From Lactococcus formosensis (GTDB taxonomy: Bacteria; Bacillota; Bacilli; Lactobacillales; Streptococcaceae): a stretch of 64,000 nucleotides of DNA. Where the stretch lies: assembly GCF_018403745.1 (NCBI RefSeq), contig NZ_BOVP01000004.1, positions 62,001-126,000 on the forward strand, given 5' to 3'. Each line of letters starts with the position of its first letter. The stretch's first letter is position 1. The notes under the pieces are model-generated. The model was given only the letters and a program-made list of their open reading frames with translations, did no database searches and was not told the origin of the DNA. The translations under genes were made by a program, and so were the position numbers. Shown here one piece after another: positions 34,148-43,348 of this stretch.

Positions 34148-34171
34148 TTGAAGTAAGAGAAAGGAGCAATT

Positions 34172-34225
34172 ATGCGAGTAAATAAGGAAATTGTAAGACA
34201 TGGGGAGGCACTTGCTCTCGTCTGA
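34172..34225 (+). CDS. 17-residue leader peptide before the RsgA-type GTPase
   Basis: ATG at 34172 with AAGGAG 5-6 nt upstream encodes MRVNKEIVRHGEALALV and stops at 34223-34225. It overlaps the 5' arm of an 8-bp hairpin (GGGAGGCA 34203-34210 with TGCCTCCC 34233-34240) upstream of the GTPase start. The peptide slightly resembles the start of an AbrB/MazE domain, so a truncated antitoxin gene is the main alternative. Confidence 0.45.
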   Translation: MRVNKEIVRHGEALALV

Positions 34226-34273
34226 ACCATGTTGCCTCCCAATAAGTCATTAAAACTTTTTGGAGGAATAAAA

Positions 34274-35359
34274 TTGAATACAAACTATACATTAAATACT
34301 TTAGGCTTTACAGAAAAATTTAAAAAAGAGGCCCTTAAATATCCAGATCTTTATCCCGGACGTGTGATTGAACAGATGCGTAATCAATACAACGTCGCTA
34401 CTCAATCAGGTGAAGTCAAAGCAGAAGTATCAGGGAAATACCGTTTCGAAACATCAGAATCACTTGACTTTCCAGTAGTTGGAGATTTCGTTCTCTTAGA
34501 TCGAGAAACAGATTCTACTGGACACGCGCAAATTCAGCGTTGCTTACCACGCTATTCAGCACTTATCCGTAAAGCAGCAGGAGAGACGCAGGAGCGTCAA
34601 CTCATGGCAGCTAATATAGATAAAGTCTTCATTTGTATGTCGCTTAATGAAGACTTTAATCTCCGAAGAGCGGAACGCTATTTAGCTCTTGTATGGGAAT
34701 CTGGAGCACTTCCTGTATTTGTATTAACCAAAACAGACTTGGCACAGGATGTGGAACAAAAACAAGCAGAACTCCAAAAGATTAGTTTTGGTGTAGATAT
34801 TATTTTGACATCTTCGCAAACGGAGAACGGCTATCTTCCTTTACAGACCTATATCACGCCTGGAGAAACTCTTGTTTTGATTGGCTCATCTGGAGTTGGT
34901 AAATCAACATTGGTTAACGGATTACTAGGACAAGACACGTTAAAAACAAATGGTTTACGCAATGATGGTAAAGGAAAGCATACCACGACGCAACGTAGGC
35001 TATTTAAACTACCTTTAGGAGCTATGATGATTGATACACCAGGGATTCGTGAAGTTGGTTTAGATCAGGCTAACTTTAGTGAGAGCTTTTCAGATATTGA
35101 AGCTTTAGTGTCGCAGTGCAAGTTTTCTGATTGTAAGCATGGCAATGAACCCGCATGTGCTATTCAAGACGCTCTTGCACAAGGTGAACTTTCATTTGAA
35201 CGTTTTTCAAACTACCAAAAGCTACTAAAAGAAACAGCTTATGCAGGTCTAAATAACAGAGAAATTGAAAGAAAAAAACTTGACACAATGTTTAAGGAAG
35301 TTGGTGGCATGAAAAATGCCCGTAAAGCACTAAAACAAAAAAATAAACGTTACTACTAA
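34274..35359 (+). CDS. rsgA: RsgA-type circularly permuted ribosome-assembly GTPase
   Basis: A 361-residue protein: OB-fold at about 35-100, then the permuted GTPase order G4 (LTKTD), G1 (GSSGVGKSTLVNG), G3 (DTPGIRE), and a C-terminal zinc site CKFSDCKHGNEPACAI. RsgA/YjeQ helps late 30S maturation. It is longer than the usual 290-300-residue Gram-positive RsgA and closer in length to the E. coli protein, so it may be a second paralogue. TTG at 34274 with GGAGG 7 nt upstream is preferred over an in-frame ATG at 34229 that lies inside the leader hairpin. Leader peptide and hairpin suggest translation-dependent control. Confidence 0.85.
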   Translation: MNTNYTLNTLGFTEKFKKEALKYPDLYPGRVIEQMRNQYNVATQSGEVKAEVSGKYRFETSESLDFPVVGDFVLLDRETDSTGHAQIQRCLPRYSALIRKAAGETQERQLMAANIDKVFICMSLNEDFNLRRAERYLALVWESGALPVFVLTKTDLAQDVEQKQAELQKISFGVDIILTSSQTENGYLPLQTYITPGETLVLIGSSGVGKSTLVNGLLGQDTLKTNGLRNDGKGKHTTTQRRLFKLPLGAMMIDTPGIREVGLDQANFSESFSDIEALVSQCKFSDCKHGNEPACAIQDALAQGELSFERFSNYQKLLKETAYAGLNNREIERKKLDTMFKEVGGMKNARKALKQKNKRYY

Positions 35360-35362
35360 AGG

Positions 35363-35397
35363 AAAAGCACTGATTTTTACTCATCAGTGCTTTTTTA
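35363..35397 (+). terminator. Terminator after rsgA
   Basis: AAAAGCACTGAT/ATCAGTGCTTTT perfect stem followed by T6. Confidence 0.92.
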
Positions 35398-35504
35398 TGA
35401 TAGAAGCAATAAAAATATGAGCGCTTGCTTTATCTTTAAGACACAGTATGTTATACTAAAATTAATTTCTATATGAAATATAATCCTATAGAAAAAAATA
35501 AATA

Positions 35505-35600
35505 TCATAACACAATGGGTACCGATAAAATAATCATTTTATCAGTTGAGAAAAACCATCAAACCTGCTCGGGTTAAGACCTGCGAAGGGATGTGTCATT
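35505..35600 (+). promoter_or_regulatory. TPP riboswitch (THI element)
   Basis: Conserved THI-box blocks in order: GGGTACCG, the CAGTTGAGA form of CTGAGA, ACCTGCTCGGGTTAAGACC and TGCGAAGGGA, closed by a P1 helix (ACAC near 35510 with GTGT near 35594). It binds thiamine pyrophosphate in the nascent mRNA and precedes thiM. Confidence 0.93.
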
Positions 35601-35648
35601 ACTACTTTTAGTTTATATAGCTTGATGTGGTATGTTTTTTGCTTTTCC

Positions 35649-35676
35649 CTCCTTGTGTTTACAAAGGAGTTTTTTT
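35649..35676 (+). promoter_or_regulatory. Expression platform of the TPP riboswitch
   Basis: CTCCTTGT (35649-35656) pairs with ACAAAGGAG (35661-35669, one bulge), followed by T7 and the ATG at 35677. The hairpin is both a terminator and a mask over the only Shine-Dalgarno (AAGGAG), so TPP could act on transcription, translation or both. Confidence 0.7.
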
Positions 35677-36441
35677 ATGTCAACTTTAACAGAAATTCGT
35701 CATCAAAGACCTTTAATCTTGTGTCTTACGAATAGTGTTACTGTCCAAAGAGTTGCTGATCTTGTAAGTTTTTTAGGTGCTTCACCTTTAATGTCGTCCG
35801 AAAAGGACGAAATTGAAGATCTTCTTACACTTGCAAGTGCACTTGTTTTAAATACAGGTACTTTGAGACAAGAAGATGTACCACTTTTCATTGCAGCGGG
35901 ACGTTTAGCAAATGAAAAAGGGATTCCTGTTGTTTTAGATCCCGTTGCTGTACACGTTCCTTATAGAAGTCAAGTTATGAAGCTACTTTTATCCGAAATC
36001 CATTTCGATATTATTCGAGGAAATGCTGCTGAAATTGCTTGGTTTGCTGAAGAAGAAGTAAAGAGTAGAGGGATTGACTCACTTGATACGACAAGCAGCA
36101 GTAATAATGCAAAAATTGCAGCGAAAAAAACAAATGCTGTCATTGTTCAGACAGGCCAAACAGATGTCATCACAGATGGAACGAATATGTATTATGTGAA
36201 TACGAGTAGTGAACTTTTTGCAATAAATGTTGGATGTGGAGATATGCTAACTGCGGCAATAGCTACTTTTTCAGCTGTTAATCCTCACTTCCTTGAAGCT
36301 TCTTATGAGGCTGCTAAATTTTTTAGTGAATCTGGAATCCAGGCAGAACTACAAGTCAAAGAACTTCCCGGTGACTTTATCACTGCCTTATTAAATAATA
36401 TCTATAGTAGTGCAAAGCAAGTGGAGGAAAATAATGATTGA
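35677..36441 (+). CDS. thiM: Hydroxyethylthiazole kinase
   Basis: A 254-residue ribokinase-like salvage enzyme phosphorylating 4-methyl-5-(2-hydroxyethyl)thiazole. Family sequences: LCLTNSVTVQRVADLVSFLGASPLMSS, VVLDPVAV, IRGNAAEIAWF and the anion hole NVGCGDMLTAAIA. Start at ATG 35677, right after the riboswitch hairpin; an earlier in-frame start at 35632 would lie within the expression platform. First of thiMDE and overlaps thiD by 8 bp. Confidence 0.95.
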   Translation: MSTLTEIRHQRPLILCLTNSVTVQRVADLVSFLGASPLMSSEKDEIEDLLTLASALVLNTGTLRQEDVPLFIAAGRLANEKGIPVVLDPVAVHVPYRSQVMKLLLSEIHFDIIRGNAAEIAWFAEEEVKSRGIDSLDTTSSSNNAKIAAKKTNAVIVQTGQTDVITDGTNMYYVNTSSELFAINVGCGDMLTAAIATFSAVNPHFLEASYEAAKFFSESGIQAELQVKELPGDFITALLNNIYSSAKQVEENND

Positions 36442-37234
36442 GGTACCACAAGTTGTAACAATCGCTGGGATTGATTCAAGTGGAGGAGCAGGGATTAACG
36501 CAGATGTAAAAACTTTTCAAAGTCAAAAAGTATATTCGGCTACGATTGTTGTCGGTTTGACTGCTCAAAATACGCTGGGGGTGCAAGAGATTTCAAGTGT
36601 AGCGCCTCAGTTTATATTATCGCAATTTGATTCAGTGTTTTCTGACTTAGATATTTCTGCTGCAAAAACAGGGGCTCTGTTTGATGTAGCTCAAGTTAAA
36701 GCTGTTATCACAGGGATTCAACGCTATCAACCCCAACATTTAGTAGTTGATCCAGTGATGGTCGCGAAAGGAGGCGCCGTTCTTCTTTCAGATGAGGCTA
36801 TCAGGTGCATAAAAAAAGAACTTTTCCCCTTGGCAGAACTCATTACGCCTAATCTTCAAGAAGCAGAAGTACTTCTAGAGCGTCCGATTTCAAGTGAGGA
36901 AGAAATCCGACAAGCACTTTATGATTTGCAAAGTTTGGGGACGAAAAATGTTCTCATTAAAGGAGGCCACTCAGCGGGCGAAACTGTTACAGATCTATTA
37001 TTGACAGAATCCGGTGAAATTATGCGTTATTCTGCTTCAAGAATTGATACAAATAGGACACATGGGACAGGAGATACGCTTTCTTCATATATTACAGCTC
37101 ATCTTGCACAGGGAGAAGAACTACTTGATATTTTGCCTCATGCAAAATCCTTTATCACAAACGCAATAAAAGAAAGTATTGATGTTGGTCATGGGCATGG
37201 ACCTTTGAATCATTGGGTGAGTTACCATGAATAA
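36434..37234 (+). CDS. thiD: Hydroxymethylpyrimidine (phospho)kinase
   Basis: A 266-residue kinase making HMP-PP for thiamine. TIAGIDSSGGAGINADVKTF at the N-terminus, VVDPVMVAKGG, LITPNLQEAEVLL, and THGTGDTLSSYITAHLA with the catalytic region. ATG 36434, with GGAGG 6-7 nt upstream, overlaps the end of thiM, so translation is coupled. With no thiC nearby the route is salvage of pyrimidine and thiazole. Confidence 0.95.
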   Translation: MIEVPQVVTIAGIDSSGGAGINADVKTFQSQKVYSATIVVGLTAQNTLGVQEISSVAPQFILSQFDSVFSDLDISAAKTGALFDVAQVKAVITGIQRYQPQHLVVDPVMVAKGGAVLLSDEAIRCIKKELFPLAELITPNLQEAEVLLERPISSEEEIRQALYDLQSLGTKNVLIKGGHSAGETVTDLLLTESGEIMRYSASRIDTNRTHGTGDTLSSYITAHLAQGEELLDILPHAKSFITNAIKESIDVGHGHGPLNHWVSYHE

Positions 37235-37865
37235 AGAAATTCTAACATGTTATTTTATTGCGGGGCCCCAAAATTTTCCCGAGTTGTCTATAGAAGAAGC
37301 AGTTGAAAAAATCATTGAAATTCTTGAGGCAGGAGTTTCTTCCTACCAATTCCGTGATAAAGGTACAGTTTACAGGAGTCAAAACCAACGAATGGCCACT
37401 GTTTTAAAACTCCAAGAAGCAGCAAAGGACTTACATATCCCTTTTATTATCAATGATGATTTAGAGCTGGCCTGCAAAATCCAAGCAGATGGGGTTCACT
37501 TGGGACAACAAGATAGAGCAGTTGCAGAAGCGCGTGAAAAGCTAGGCCTCCAAAAATATATTGGGCTTTCGGTTAGAAATAAACAGGAACTTTTAGCTGC
37601 ACAAGAAAGTGAAGCAGATTATCTTGGGATTGGTCCTATCTACCCTATAAGCAGTAAATCAGATGCTGCTGAACCACTCGGGGAGGAACAACTTTCTCAG
37701 TTGCTTCGTGTAAATGAAAAAGCAATCATAGGTATTGGGGGGATTACTGTTGAATCACTTAATCCACTGAGTCAAATGCCTTTAGATGGAGTGGCAGTCA
37801 TTTCGCTTTTAACAAGAGCAACAAATCCACAAAATATCGTAAGAAAAATCCACACATTATTTTAG
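37227..37865 (+). CDS. thiE: Thiamine phosphate synthase
   Basis: A 212-residue TIM-barrel enzyme joining HMP-PP and thiazole phosphate. SYQFRDKG, FIINDDLELACKIQADGVHLGQQD and GIGPIYPISSK are the pyrophosphate and substrate loops; GIGGITVES follows. Overlaps thiD by 8 bp and ends the operon. No clear terminator follows. Confidence 0.95.
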   Translation: MNKEILTCYFIAGPQNFPELSIEEAVEKIIEILEAGVSSYQFRDKGTVYRSQNQRMATVLKLQEAAKDLHIPFIINDDLELACKIQADGVHLGQQDRAVAEAREKLGLQKYIGLSVRNKQELLAAQESEADYLGIGPIYPISSKSDAAEPLGEEQLSQLLRVNEKAIIGIGGITVESLNPLSQMPLDGVAVISLLTRATNPQNIVRKIHTLF

Positions 37866-38001
37866 ATAAAAATAGTGTTTATCATAAAAAGTCTCCTCTT
37901 ATTACTTATTAGTAAACACAAAAACAAGAATGTTCAAATTACCCTTAAAAATAAACTTATGTTTTAGTATACTATAAGTAAATAAGACTAGTGGAGAAAT
38001 C

Positions 38002-38340
38002 ATGAAAAGGTTTATTGGACTAACTGTTATATCAATTATTTTTTGTGGAGGCTATTTTGCTTTCAAACATATTTTAAATACAACGGACTATTACGTCAGG
38101 GTTACTTTGGAGAATAAGATGGCCCCAGAGAGACAAACTCATGATGCAGAAAGTGAAAACGTCTATCTCTTCAAATCATCAAATAGTAAAGGAGAATTCA
38201 AAGATATATACTTACGTACAGAGCCATTACGTGAAGGAGTGTATATCATGGCTCACGTAAATCACGACAAGGTTGTACGTTGGAATATTGTAGAAGAAAG
38301 AAGTGTTCCGCCAAAGGCATTAGAGAAGATAAAGTTATAG
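38002..38340 (+). CDS. YxeA-family (DUF1093) small secreted or anchored protein
   Basis: A 112-residue protein with an N-terminal hydrophobic segment (residues 4-22, FIGLTVISIIFCGGYFAF) acting as signal or anchor, then TTDYYVRVTLENK... and a C-terminal VRWNIVEERSVPPKALEKI, the YxeA pattern of small OB-like secreted proteins of unknown role. Own promoter (TATACT at 37968-37973) and GGAG site. No link to the neighbouring thi or pro genes is apparent. Confidence 0.75.
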   Translation: MKRFIGLTVISIIFCGGYFAFKHILNTTDYYVRVTLENKMAPERQTHDAESENVYLFKSSNSKGEFKDIYLRTEPLREGVYIMAHVNHDKVVRWNIVEERSVPPKALEKIKL

Positions 38341-38364
38341 GGTTAAATTTTAAAGTTATTCGTT

Positions 38365-38395
38365 AACCACATAATCTTGATTGTGTGGTTTTTCT
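38365..38395 (+). terminator. Terminator after the YxeA-family gene
   Basis: AACCACA/TGTGGTT stem followed by TTTT. Confidence 0.85.
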
Positions 38396-38443
38396 AATTT
38401 TTTGCAATAATTGAGGTATATAAGTGTATTTGTGCTCAGATAT

Positions 38444-38460
38444 TGGTATAATTAAGCATT
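38444..38460 (+). promoter_or_regulatory. Extended -10 promoter for leaderless proB
   Basis: TGGTATAAT (38444-38452) ends eight bases before the proB ATG at 38461, leaving 0-2 nt of 5' UTR and no Shine-Dalgarno. Confidence 0.65.
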
Positions 38461-39285
38461 ATGACAAGAAAAAATATACTAAAAGCACAACGAATCGTAG
38501 TAAAAATTGGTACAAGCTCGTTGATTTTACCGAATGGGAAGATAAATTTATCAAATATAGATGAACTGGCTTTTGTGTTATCCGATATAAATAATAAGGG
38601 GTATGAAGTTATCTTAGTAACTTCAGGAGCTATCGGAGCAGGGTTAAACGTCCTTGGGATGAATGAACGTCCAAAAGATATTGCACAGCAACAAGCCTTA
38701 GCAAGTATTGGTCAAGTAGAGTTGATGAGTCTTTACACGCAAATGTTTCGTCGTTATTCTCAAAAAGTGTCACAACTTTTATTAACACGGGATGTTACCG
38801 ATTTTCCACTGAGCTCAAATAATGCTGAAAATGCCTTGAATGCGCTGCTCTCTCTGGGAATCATCCCTATTATCAATGAAAATGATGCTATAGCTGTCGA
38901 TGAAATGGATCATCAAACAAAATTTGGCGATAATGATAAGCTTGGAGCGATTGTTTCAAAGCTAGTGGATGCTGATTTACTCATCATGCTTTCTGATATC
39001 GATGGGCTTTATAATAAAAACCCCAATATTTATGATAATGCTAAAATATTTAAAGAAATCCATGACATTACGGATGAATTACGACAGATGGCGGGGGGAG
39101 CCGGGAGTCGTTTTGGTACAGGTGGGATGACCTCTAAGCTCGCCGCTGCAGAAATTTTGTTCGAAAACCAGCAGGAGATGGTTCTGACCAATGGTAAACG
39201 CATCCGTGAGATAAAAGATATTATTGCTGGACAAGAAATTGGGACATATTTTCACCAAAAAATTGAGAAAGAAGAAGATGTATGA
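38461..39285 (+). CDS. proB: Glutamate 5-kinase
   Basis: A 274-residue amino-acid kinase catalysing the first step of proline synthesis. [38 protein letters not shown] and [30 protein letters not shown] are the nucleotide and glutamate loops. It lacks the C-terminal PUA domain of E. coli ProB, as in streptococcal short forms. Overlaps proA by 4 bp. Its promoter sits so close that the mRNA appears leaderless. Confidence 0.95.
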   Translation: MTRKNILKAQRIVVKIGTSSLILPNGKINLSNIDELAFVLSDINNKGYEVILVTSGAIGAGLNVLGMNERPKDIAQQQALASIGQVELMSLYTQMFRRYSQKVSQLLLTRDVTDFPLSSNNAENALNALLSLGIIPIINENDAIAVDEMDHQTKFGDNDKLGAIVSKLVDADLLIMLSDIDGLYNKNPNIYDNAKIFKEIHDITDELRQMAGGAGSRFGTGGMTSKLAAAEILFENQQEMVLTNGKRIREIKDIIAGQEIGTYFHQKIEKEEDV

Positions 39286-40541
39286 TGATTGAAGATTTAG
39301 GAGTAAAAGTCAAAGCAGCAAGCAAAGAAGCAGCAAAACTATCTGCTGCAACAAAAAACAACTTTCTGCTTTTCCTAGCAGATACTCTCATTCAAAACAC
39401 AAGCCGGATTATTTCTGAAAATGAAAGAGACTTACTTAAAGCCAAAGCACATGGTATTTCGGATATTATGGTAGATCGTTTACGATTGACGCCAGAAAGA
39501 ATTTCGGATATGGCACTTGGCTTACGTCAAGTGGCTGACTTGCCTGATCCTATCGGACAAGTTTTACAAGGCTTTACAAATCTTGACGGACTAAAAATTG
39601 TCCAAAAACGAGTGCCGCTTGGTACGGTTGGGATGATTTTTGAGAGTCGCCCAAATGTGACAATTGACGCCTTTTCACTTTGTTTTAAAACAGGGAATAG
39701 TGTTCTCTTGCGCGGTGGTTCAGACGCCATACATTCTAATACAGTCCTAGTTGAAATTATTAAAGAAAGCTTACGTAAGCAAGGAATTAACTCCAGTACC
39801 GTAGAGCTTCTCACGGATACTAGTCATGAAGAAGCTGAAAAGATGATGCAGGCTGATCAATTTTTAGATGTGCTTATTCCGCGTGGCTCTGCCCGATTGA
39901 TTAATCGCGTAAAAGAAAAAGCAACAGTTCCTGTTATAGAAACTGGAGTCGGAAACTGCACTATTTATGTTGATGAAACTGCTGATTTAGAGATGGCTAC
40001 AAAAATAGTTGTTAATGCTAAAACACAACGCCCAAGTGTTTGCAATGCTGCTGAAAGCCTAGTCGTGCATGCGCAAATCGCTGCTGAATTTTTACCTAAA
40101 TTGCAGGAAGCTTTGAAAAAAGTACATGAGGTTGAGTTTAGAGCGGATGAACGTTCCTTGAAAATTCTCCAAGCTTGTGATGGAAACTTAGCAGTTGCTG
40201 CTCGCGAAGAAGACTTTGGTACAGAATACTTAGATTACGTTATGTCAGTGAAAATAATCAACGATTTGGATGAAGCGATTGATCATATTAACCGTTACTC
40301 GAGTCGTCATTCAGAAAGTATCGTAACTAAAGATTACTTTAATGCCCAAAAATTTCAAGAGGAGATTGATGCTGCAGCAGTGTATGTAAACGCATCGACA
40401 CGATTTACAGATGGCTTTGTTTTTGGACTTGGCGCTGAAATCGGAATATCCACTCAAAAACTTCATGCACGTGGTCCAATGGGACTAGAAGCTTTGACTT
40501 CAAGTAAATATCTAATTGACGGAAATGGTCAAATCCGTTAA
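39282..40541 (+). CDS. proA: Gamma-glutamyl phosphate reductase
   Basis: A 419-residue NADPH-dependent aldehyde-dehydrogenase-fold enzyme, second step of proline synthesis. Catalytic Cys in [18 protein letters not shown], and [12 protein letters not shown] and [15 protein letters not shown] at the expected places. ATG 39282 overlaps the proB stop; an alternative ATG lies three bases on. Ends at a strong hairpin. No proC is seen in the window. Confidence 0.95.
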   Translation: MMIEDLGVKVKAASKEAAKLSAATKNNFLLFLADTLIQNTSRIISENERDLLKAKAHGISDIMVDRLRLTPERISDMALGLRQVADLPDPIGQVLQGFTNLDGLKIVQKRVPLGTVGMIFESRPNVTIDAFSLCFKTGNSVLLRGGSDAIHSNTVLVEIIKESLRKQGINSSTVELLTDTSHEEAEKMMQADQFLDVLIPRGSARLINRVKEKATVPVIETGVGNCTIYVDETADLEMATKIVVNAKTQRPSVCNAAESLVVHAQIAAEFLPKLQEALKKVHEVEFRADERSLKILQACDGNLAVAAREEDFGTEYLDYVMSVKIINDLDEAIDHINRYSSRHSESIVTKDYFNAQKFQEEIDAAAVYVNASTRFTDGFVFGLGAEIGISTQKLHARGPMGLEALTSSKYLIDGNGQIR

Positions 40542-40552
40542 TATTTTTAACT

Positions 40553-40584
40553 AAAGAACGGTCTTTTAGGGCCGTTCTTTTATT
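40553..40584 (+). terminator. Terminator of proBA
   Basis: AAAGAACGG/CCGTTCTTT stem with trailing T's. Confidence 0.88.
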
Positions 40585-40704
40585 ACAAAAAAGTAAGGAA
40601 ATAGTTGGGTGAAAAAAGATAAAATAGAAAGAAAAATGAGTGTATGAGTTGGAGATTTCTTAGCTCAAGAGAATAAACCTTGCTTTTAAATATAAGGAGT
40701 GCAT

Positions 40705-41646
40705 ATGAAAAAAAGGGCGCAGGAGAGAAAGAAAGGAATCGATATGTTAAGTGTGACATTTTTTGTTTTTATTGCCGCGGTAATTGGAGTTTTAGGTGTT
40801 GCTTTATATTATCAACAGACCAAGGCAAGCCCTGGTGAGCCAAGTACGCGCGTGATTAAAAAAACGGAAGAACAACTAAAGTCAGAGCTTACGATTTACC
40901 CAACACTGTATGTTACTGGCTCAAGTGGCAGTCCTAAAAACAATATCAGTCATTTAGTTCAAGCAGTAACCAATAAAAATAATGCCGCAAAACCAGGCCT
41001 CACTGTAATTGCGGAAACAGGAAATAAATATAAATTAAAAATTACTGGAAAAATTGATGCTAGTAATAAATATCCAGCTATTGCTGTTGGGACAGATCAT
41101 GGAACAAATGATCACGAAATCTATCAGTATGCGATAAAAGCTACAATAGAATATCTAGCGGCACACTATAATGTCCCTTGGTATAATATTGTGGGCTATT
41201 CTTCAGGTGCAGGTGGAGCTATGCAATTTTTGATCAATTACTCGCAAGATAAAAATTTACCTCCTGCTAAAAAGTTTGTTGCCTTAGATGGTGAATTTAA
41301 TCGCAAAGAAAAGTTAAGAACCAACGAGTCCATGGAAAGCCTATATCAAAATGGACCTGAAAACAAAAGCGCTGATTATAACTATTTTGAGAAAAATTAC
41401 TCAAAAATGGATAAAGACATCCATGTCTATCTCATGGCTTTAGATACGCCTATTGGATCTGATTTTGATGGTGTTCTTCCTTGGTCGGATCTCTTTTCTG
41501 TTTATAACCTCTTTGAAAAAAATGGCAATATAACGGAAAAATTCACCTATACAAATAGCCCAGGAGAACGATATTCTCATGGTTCGATTTGTAAAATGCC
41601 TGCAGCACAAGACTATATCGAGAAGGTTTTCTACCATTCAACTTAA
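40705..41646 (+). CDS. DUF915-like alpha/beta hydrolase, membrane anchored
   Basis: A 313-residue protein with an N-terminal basic stretch, one hydrophobic helix (about 15-37) and an extracellular alpha/beta-hydrolase domain. The nucleophile elbow reads GYSSGAGGA; YPTLYVTGSSGSPKNNISHL is the oxyanion-strand region, and Asp and His of the triad may be in LALDTPIGSDFDGVLPWSD and RYSHGSICKMP. The pattern fits DUF915/Cac-type surface hydrolases of lactic bacteria. ATG 40705 is chosen with AAGGAG 5 nt upstream. Substrate unknown. No terminator before dltX. Confidence 0.75.
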   Translation: MKKRAQERKKGIDMLSVTFFVFIAAVIGVLGVALYYQQTKASPGEPSTRVIKKTEEQLKSELTIYPTLYVTGSSGSPKNNISHLVQAVTNKNNAAKPGLTVIAETGNKYKLKITGKIDASNKYPAIAVGTDHGTNDHEIYQYAIKATIEYLAAHYNVPWYNIVGYSSGAGGAMQFLINYSQDKNLPPAKKFVALDGEFNRKEKLRTNESMESLYQNGPENKSADYNYFEKNYSKMDKDIHVYLMALDTPIGSDFDGVLPWSDLFSVYNLFEKNGNITEKFTYTNSPGERYSHGSICKMPAAQDYIEKVFYHST

Positions 41647-41662
41647 CTTACCAAAATGTAAG

Positions 41663-41698
41663 TTTACAGACAATTTAATTATAGTACAATTATATATT
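41663..41698 (+). promoter_or_regulatory. dlt operon promoter, leaderless layout
   Basis: TTTACA (41663-41668), 16-bp spacer, TACAAT (41685-41690), then eight bases to the dltX ATG. No Shine-Dalgarno precedes that ATG. Confidence 0.55.
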
Positions 41699-41833
41699 AT
41701 GAATAGAAAATATAAAAAATTATTCATCTTTTTGGGAAAGACACTGTTTTACTTCGTAGTTATTTTAATTCTACTTTATCTTTATTCTTATAGTAAAACA
41801 GGAGGCGCACACTTTATCTACAATGAATTTTAG
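41699..41833 (+). CDS. dltX: DltX, small membrane protein of the D-alanylation machinery
   Basis: A 44-residue single-helix protein: basic start MNRKYKKL, hydrophobic residues about 8-30, and the diagnostic DltX C-terminus GGAHFIYNEF. DltX acts at the membrane with DltB and DltD in handing D-alanine to teichoic acids; the C-terminal motif is the part that matters. It lies 12 bp before dltA. The ATG has no ribosome-binding site and is just downstream of the -10. Confidence 0.9.
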   Translation: MNRKYKKLFIFLGKTLFYFVVILILLYLYSYSKTGGAHFIYNEF

Positions 41834-41845
41834 AAAGGAGATGTC

Positions 41846-43348
41846 ATGAACATTTTTCACGAAATTTTATCCGGAGCAACAAAATACCCGGAGCGTTTAG
41901 CGATAGTCGAACACGACCAAGATTATACTTATCATCAATTGCTTGATGCAGCATCACAGGTAGCTCAAAAAATATCTGCAATGCCCATCTCCGAACGTCC
42001 AATTATTGTATTTGGTAAAAACGGATTTTTATCATTAGCTGCACTACTCGGTGTTTCACTTACAGGGAGGGCCTATATTCCTGTAGACGCCCATACACCT
42101 TTTGAGAGAACTCAGCTGATTATGCAAGCTGCAAACCCTTCTTTAGTCATACATACAGTGGAACTTGAAGAGAAGTTTTCCCAACTTTTTACATCAAGAA
42201 TATCTTATACTGAATACCAAGAAAATATCGATTTCGATTTTTCACAGATTGACAGTCGTCAAGCTGTGAGCGGAGAGGATATTAACTACATTATCTATAC
42301 TTCGGGCACAACGGGACTTCCAAAAGGTGTCGCAGTAACACATAATAACTTACTTAGCTTCACTAAATGGATGAATAAGGATTTTTCTATAATCGAAAAT
42401 AATCACTTTCTGTCCCAAGCATTATATAGCTTTGACTTATCAATTTTCAGTTTATATCCTAGCTTGACAACAGGTGGGACCTTGATTTCACTTAGTCAAG
42501 AGGAGACAACGAATTTCAAAAAACTTTTTGAACGACTTAATTCAAGTACGATTTATACCTGGGTTTCTACTCCATCCTTTATCGAAATATGCTTGCTTGA
42601 TCCATCATTTGTTGAAGAAAATCATCCAGATTTACAGCAATTCATTTTTTGTGGCGAGGAATTAACGCACAAAACGGCATTGAAGCTGCTCGACAAGTTC
42701 CCACATGCAAAAGTTTGGAACACTTATGGACCAACCGAAGCTACAGGTGCTATAACAAGTATTCAAGTTGATAAAACAATCCTTCAGGACTATAAGCGCT
42801 TGCCTATTGGCACTGCAAAGCCAGGTGTTGAAATCCAAATCATTGATGATGAAATTATTATTATTGGGGATTCTGTAGCTCAGGGATATTTTGAAAATTC
42901 GGAGAAGACAGCAGAAGTCTTCTTTGAGTATGAAGGCAAGAAAGCGTATCACACAGGAGATTCAGGCTATTTTGATGAAAATTCGGTTCTAAACTATAAT
43001 GGTCGTATCGACTTTCAAATAAAGTTCAATGGTTTTAGGATTGAGTTGCAGGATATTGAAGCACATTTATATGAAATTGCTGAGATTGAAAAAGCATTAG
43101 TGGTGCCTCAAGAAAATGCTGCACATAAAGTAACAGGATTAATAGCGGTCATCCATTCTTCTTTAAGTTTTGAAACTAAGGCTGAAGAACGCGCATTTAA
43201 TAAAAAAATCAAGGCACAACTTTCAAATACGATTATGGATTATATGATGCCGACTAAATTCATTTATCTTGATGATTTCCCGCTTACTCCCAATGGAAAA
43301 ATTGACCGAAAGACCTTAACCAAACAAGTCCTTGGAGGTAAGAACTAG
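41846..43348 (+). CDS. dltA: D-alanine--D-alanyl carrier protein ligase
   Basis: A 500-residue adenylating enzyme loading D-alanine onto DltC. AMP motif YIIYTSGTTGLPKGVAVTHNN, then NTYGPTEATGA, YHTGDSGYF, the hinge GRIDFQIKFNGFRIEL, and catalytic Lys in LTPNGKIDRKTL. Normal length. A strong AAAGGAGATG site precedes it. Overlaps dltB by one base. Confidence 0.96.
   Translation: MNIFHEILSGATKYPERLAIVEHDQDYTYHQLLDAASQVAQKISAMPISERPIIVFGKNGFLSLAALLGVSLTGRAYIPVDAHTPFERTQLIMQAANPSLVIHTVELEEKFSQLFTSRISYTEYQENIDFDFSQIDSRQAVSGEDINYIIYTSGTTGLPKGVAVTHNNLLSFTKWMNKDFSIIENNHFLSQALYSFDLSIFSLYPSLTTGGTLISLSQEETTNFKKLFERLNSSTIYTWVSTPSFIEICLLDPSFVEENHPDLQQFIFCGEELTHKTALKLLDKFPHAKVWNTYGPTEATGAITSIQVDKTILQDYKRLPIGTAKPGVEIQIIDDEIIIIGDSVAQGYFENSEKTAEVFFEYEGKKAYHTGDSGYFDENSVLNYNGRIDFQIKFNGFRIELQDIEAHLYEIAEIEKALVVPQENAAHKVTGLIAVIHSSLSFETKAEERAFNKKIKAQLSNTIMDYMMPTKFIYLDDFPLTPNGKIDRKTLTKQVLGGKN

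Noticed and set aside
34172-34225. Leader before rsgA as a functional AbrB/MazE antitoxin
   Set aside because: It stops after 17 codons, far short of the domain, and no toxin gene follows.
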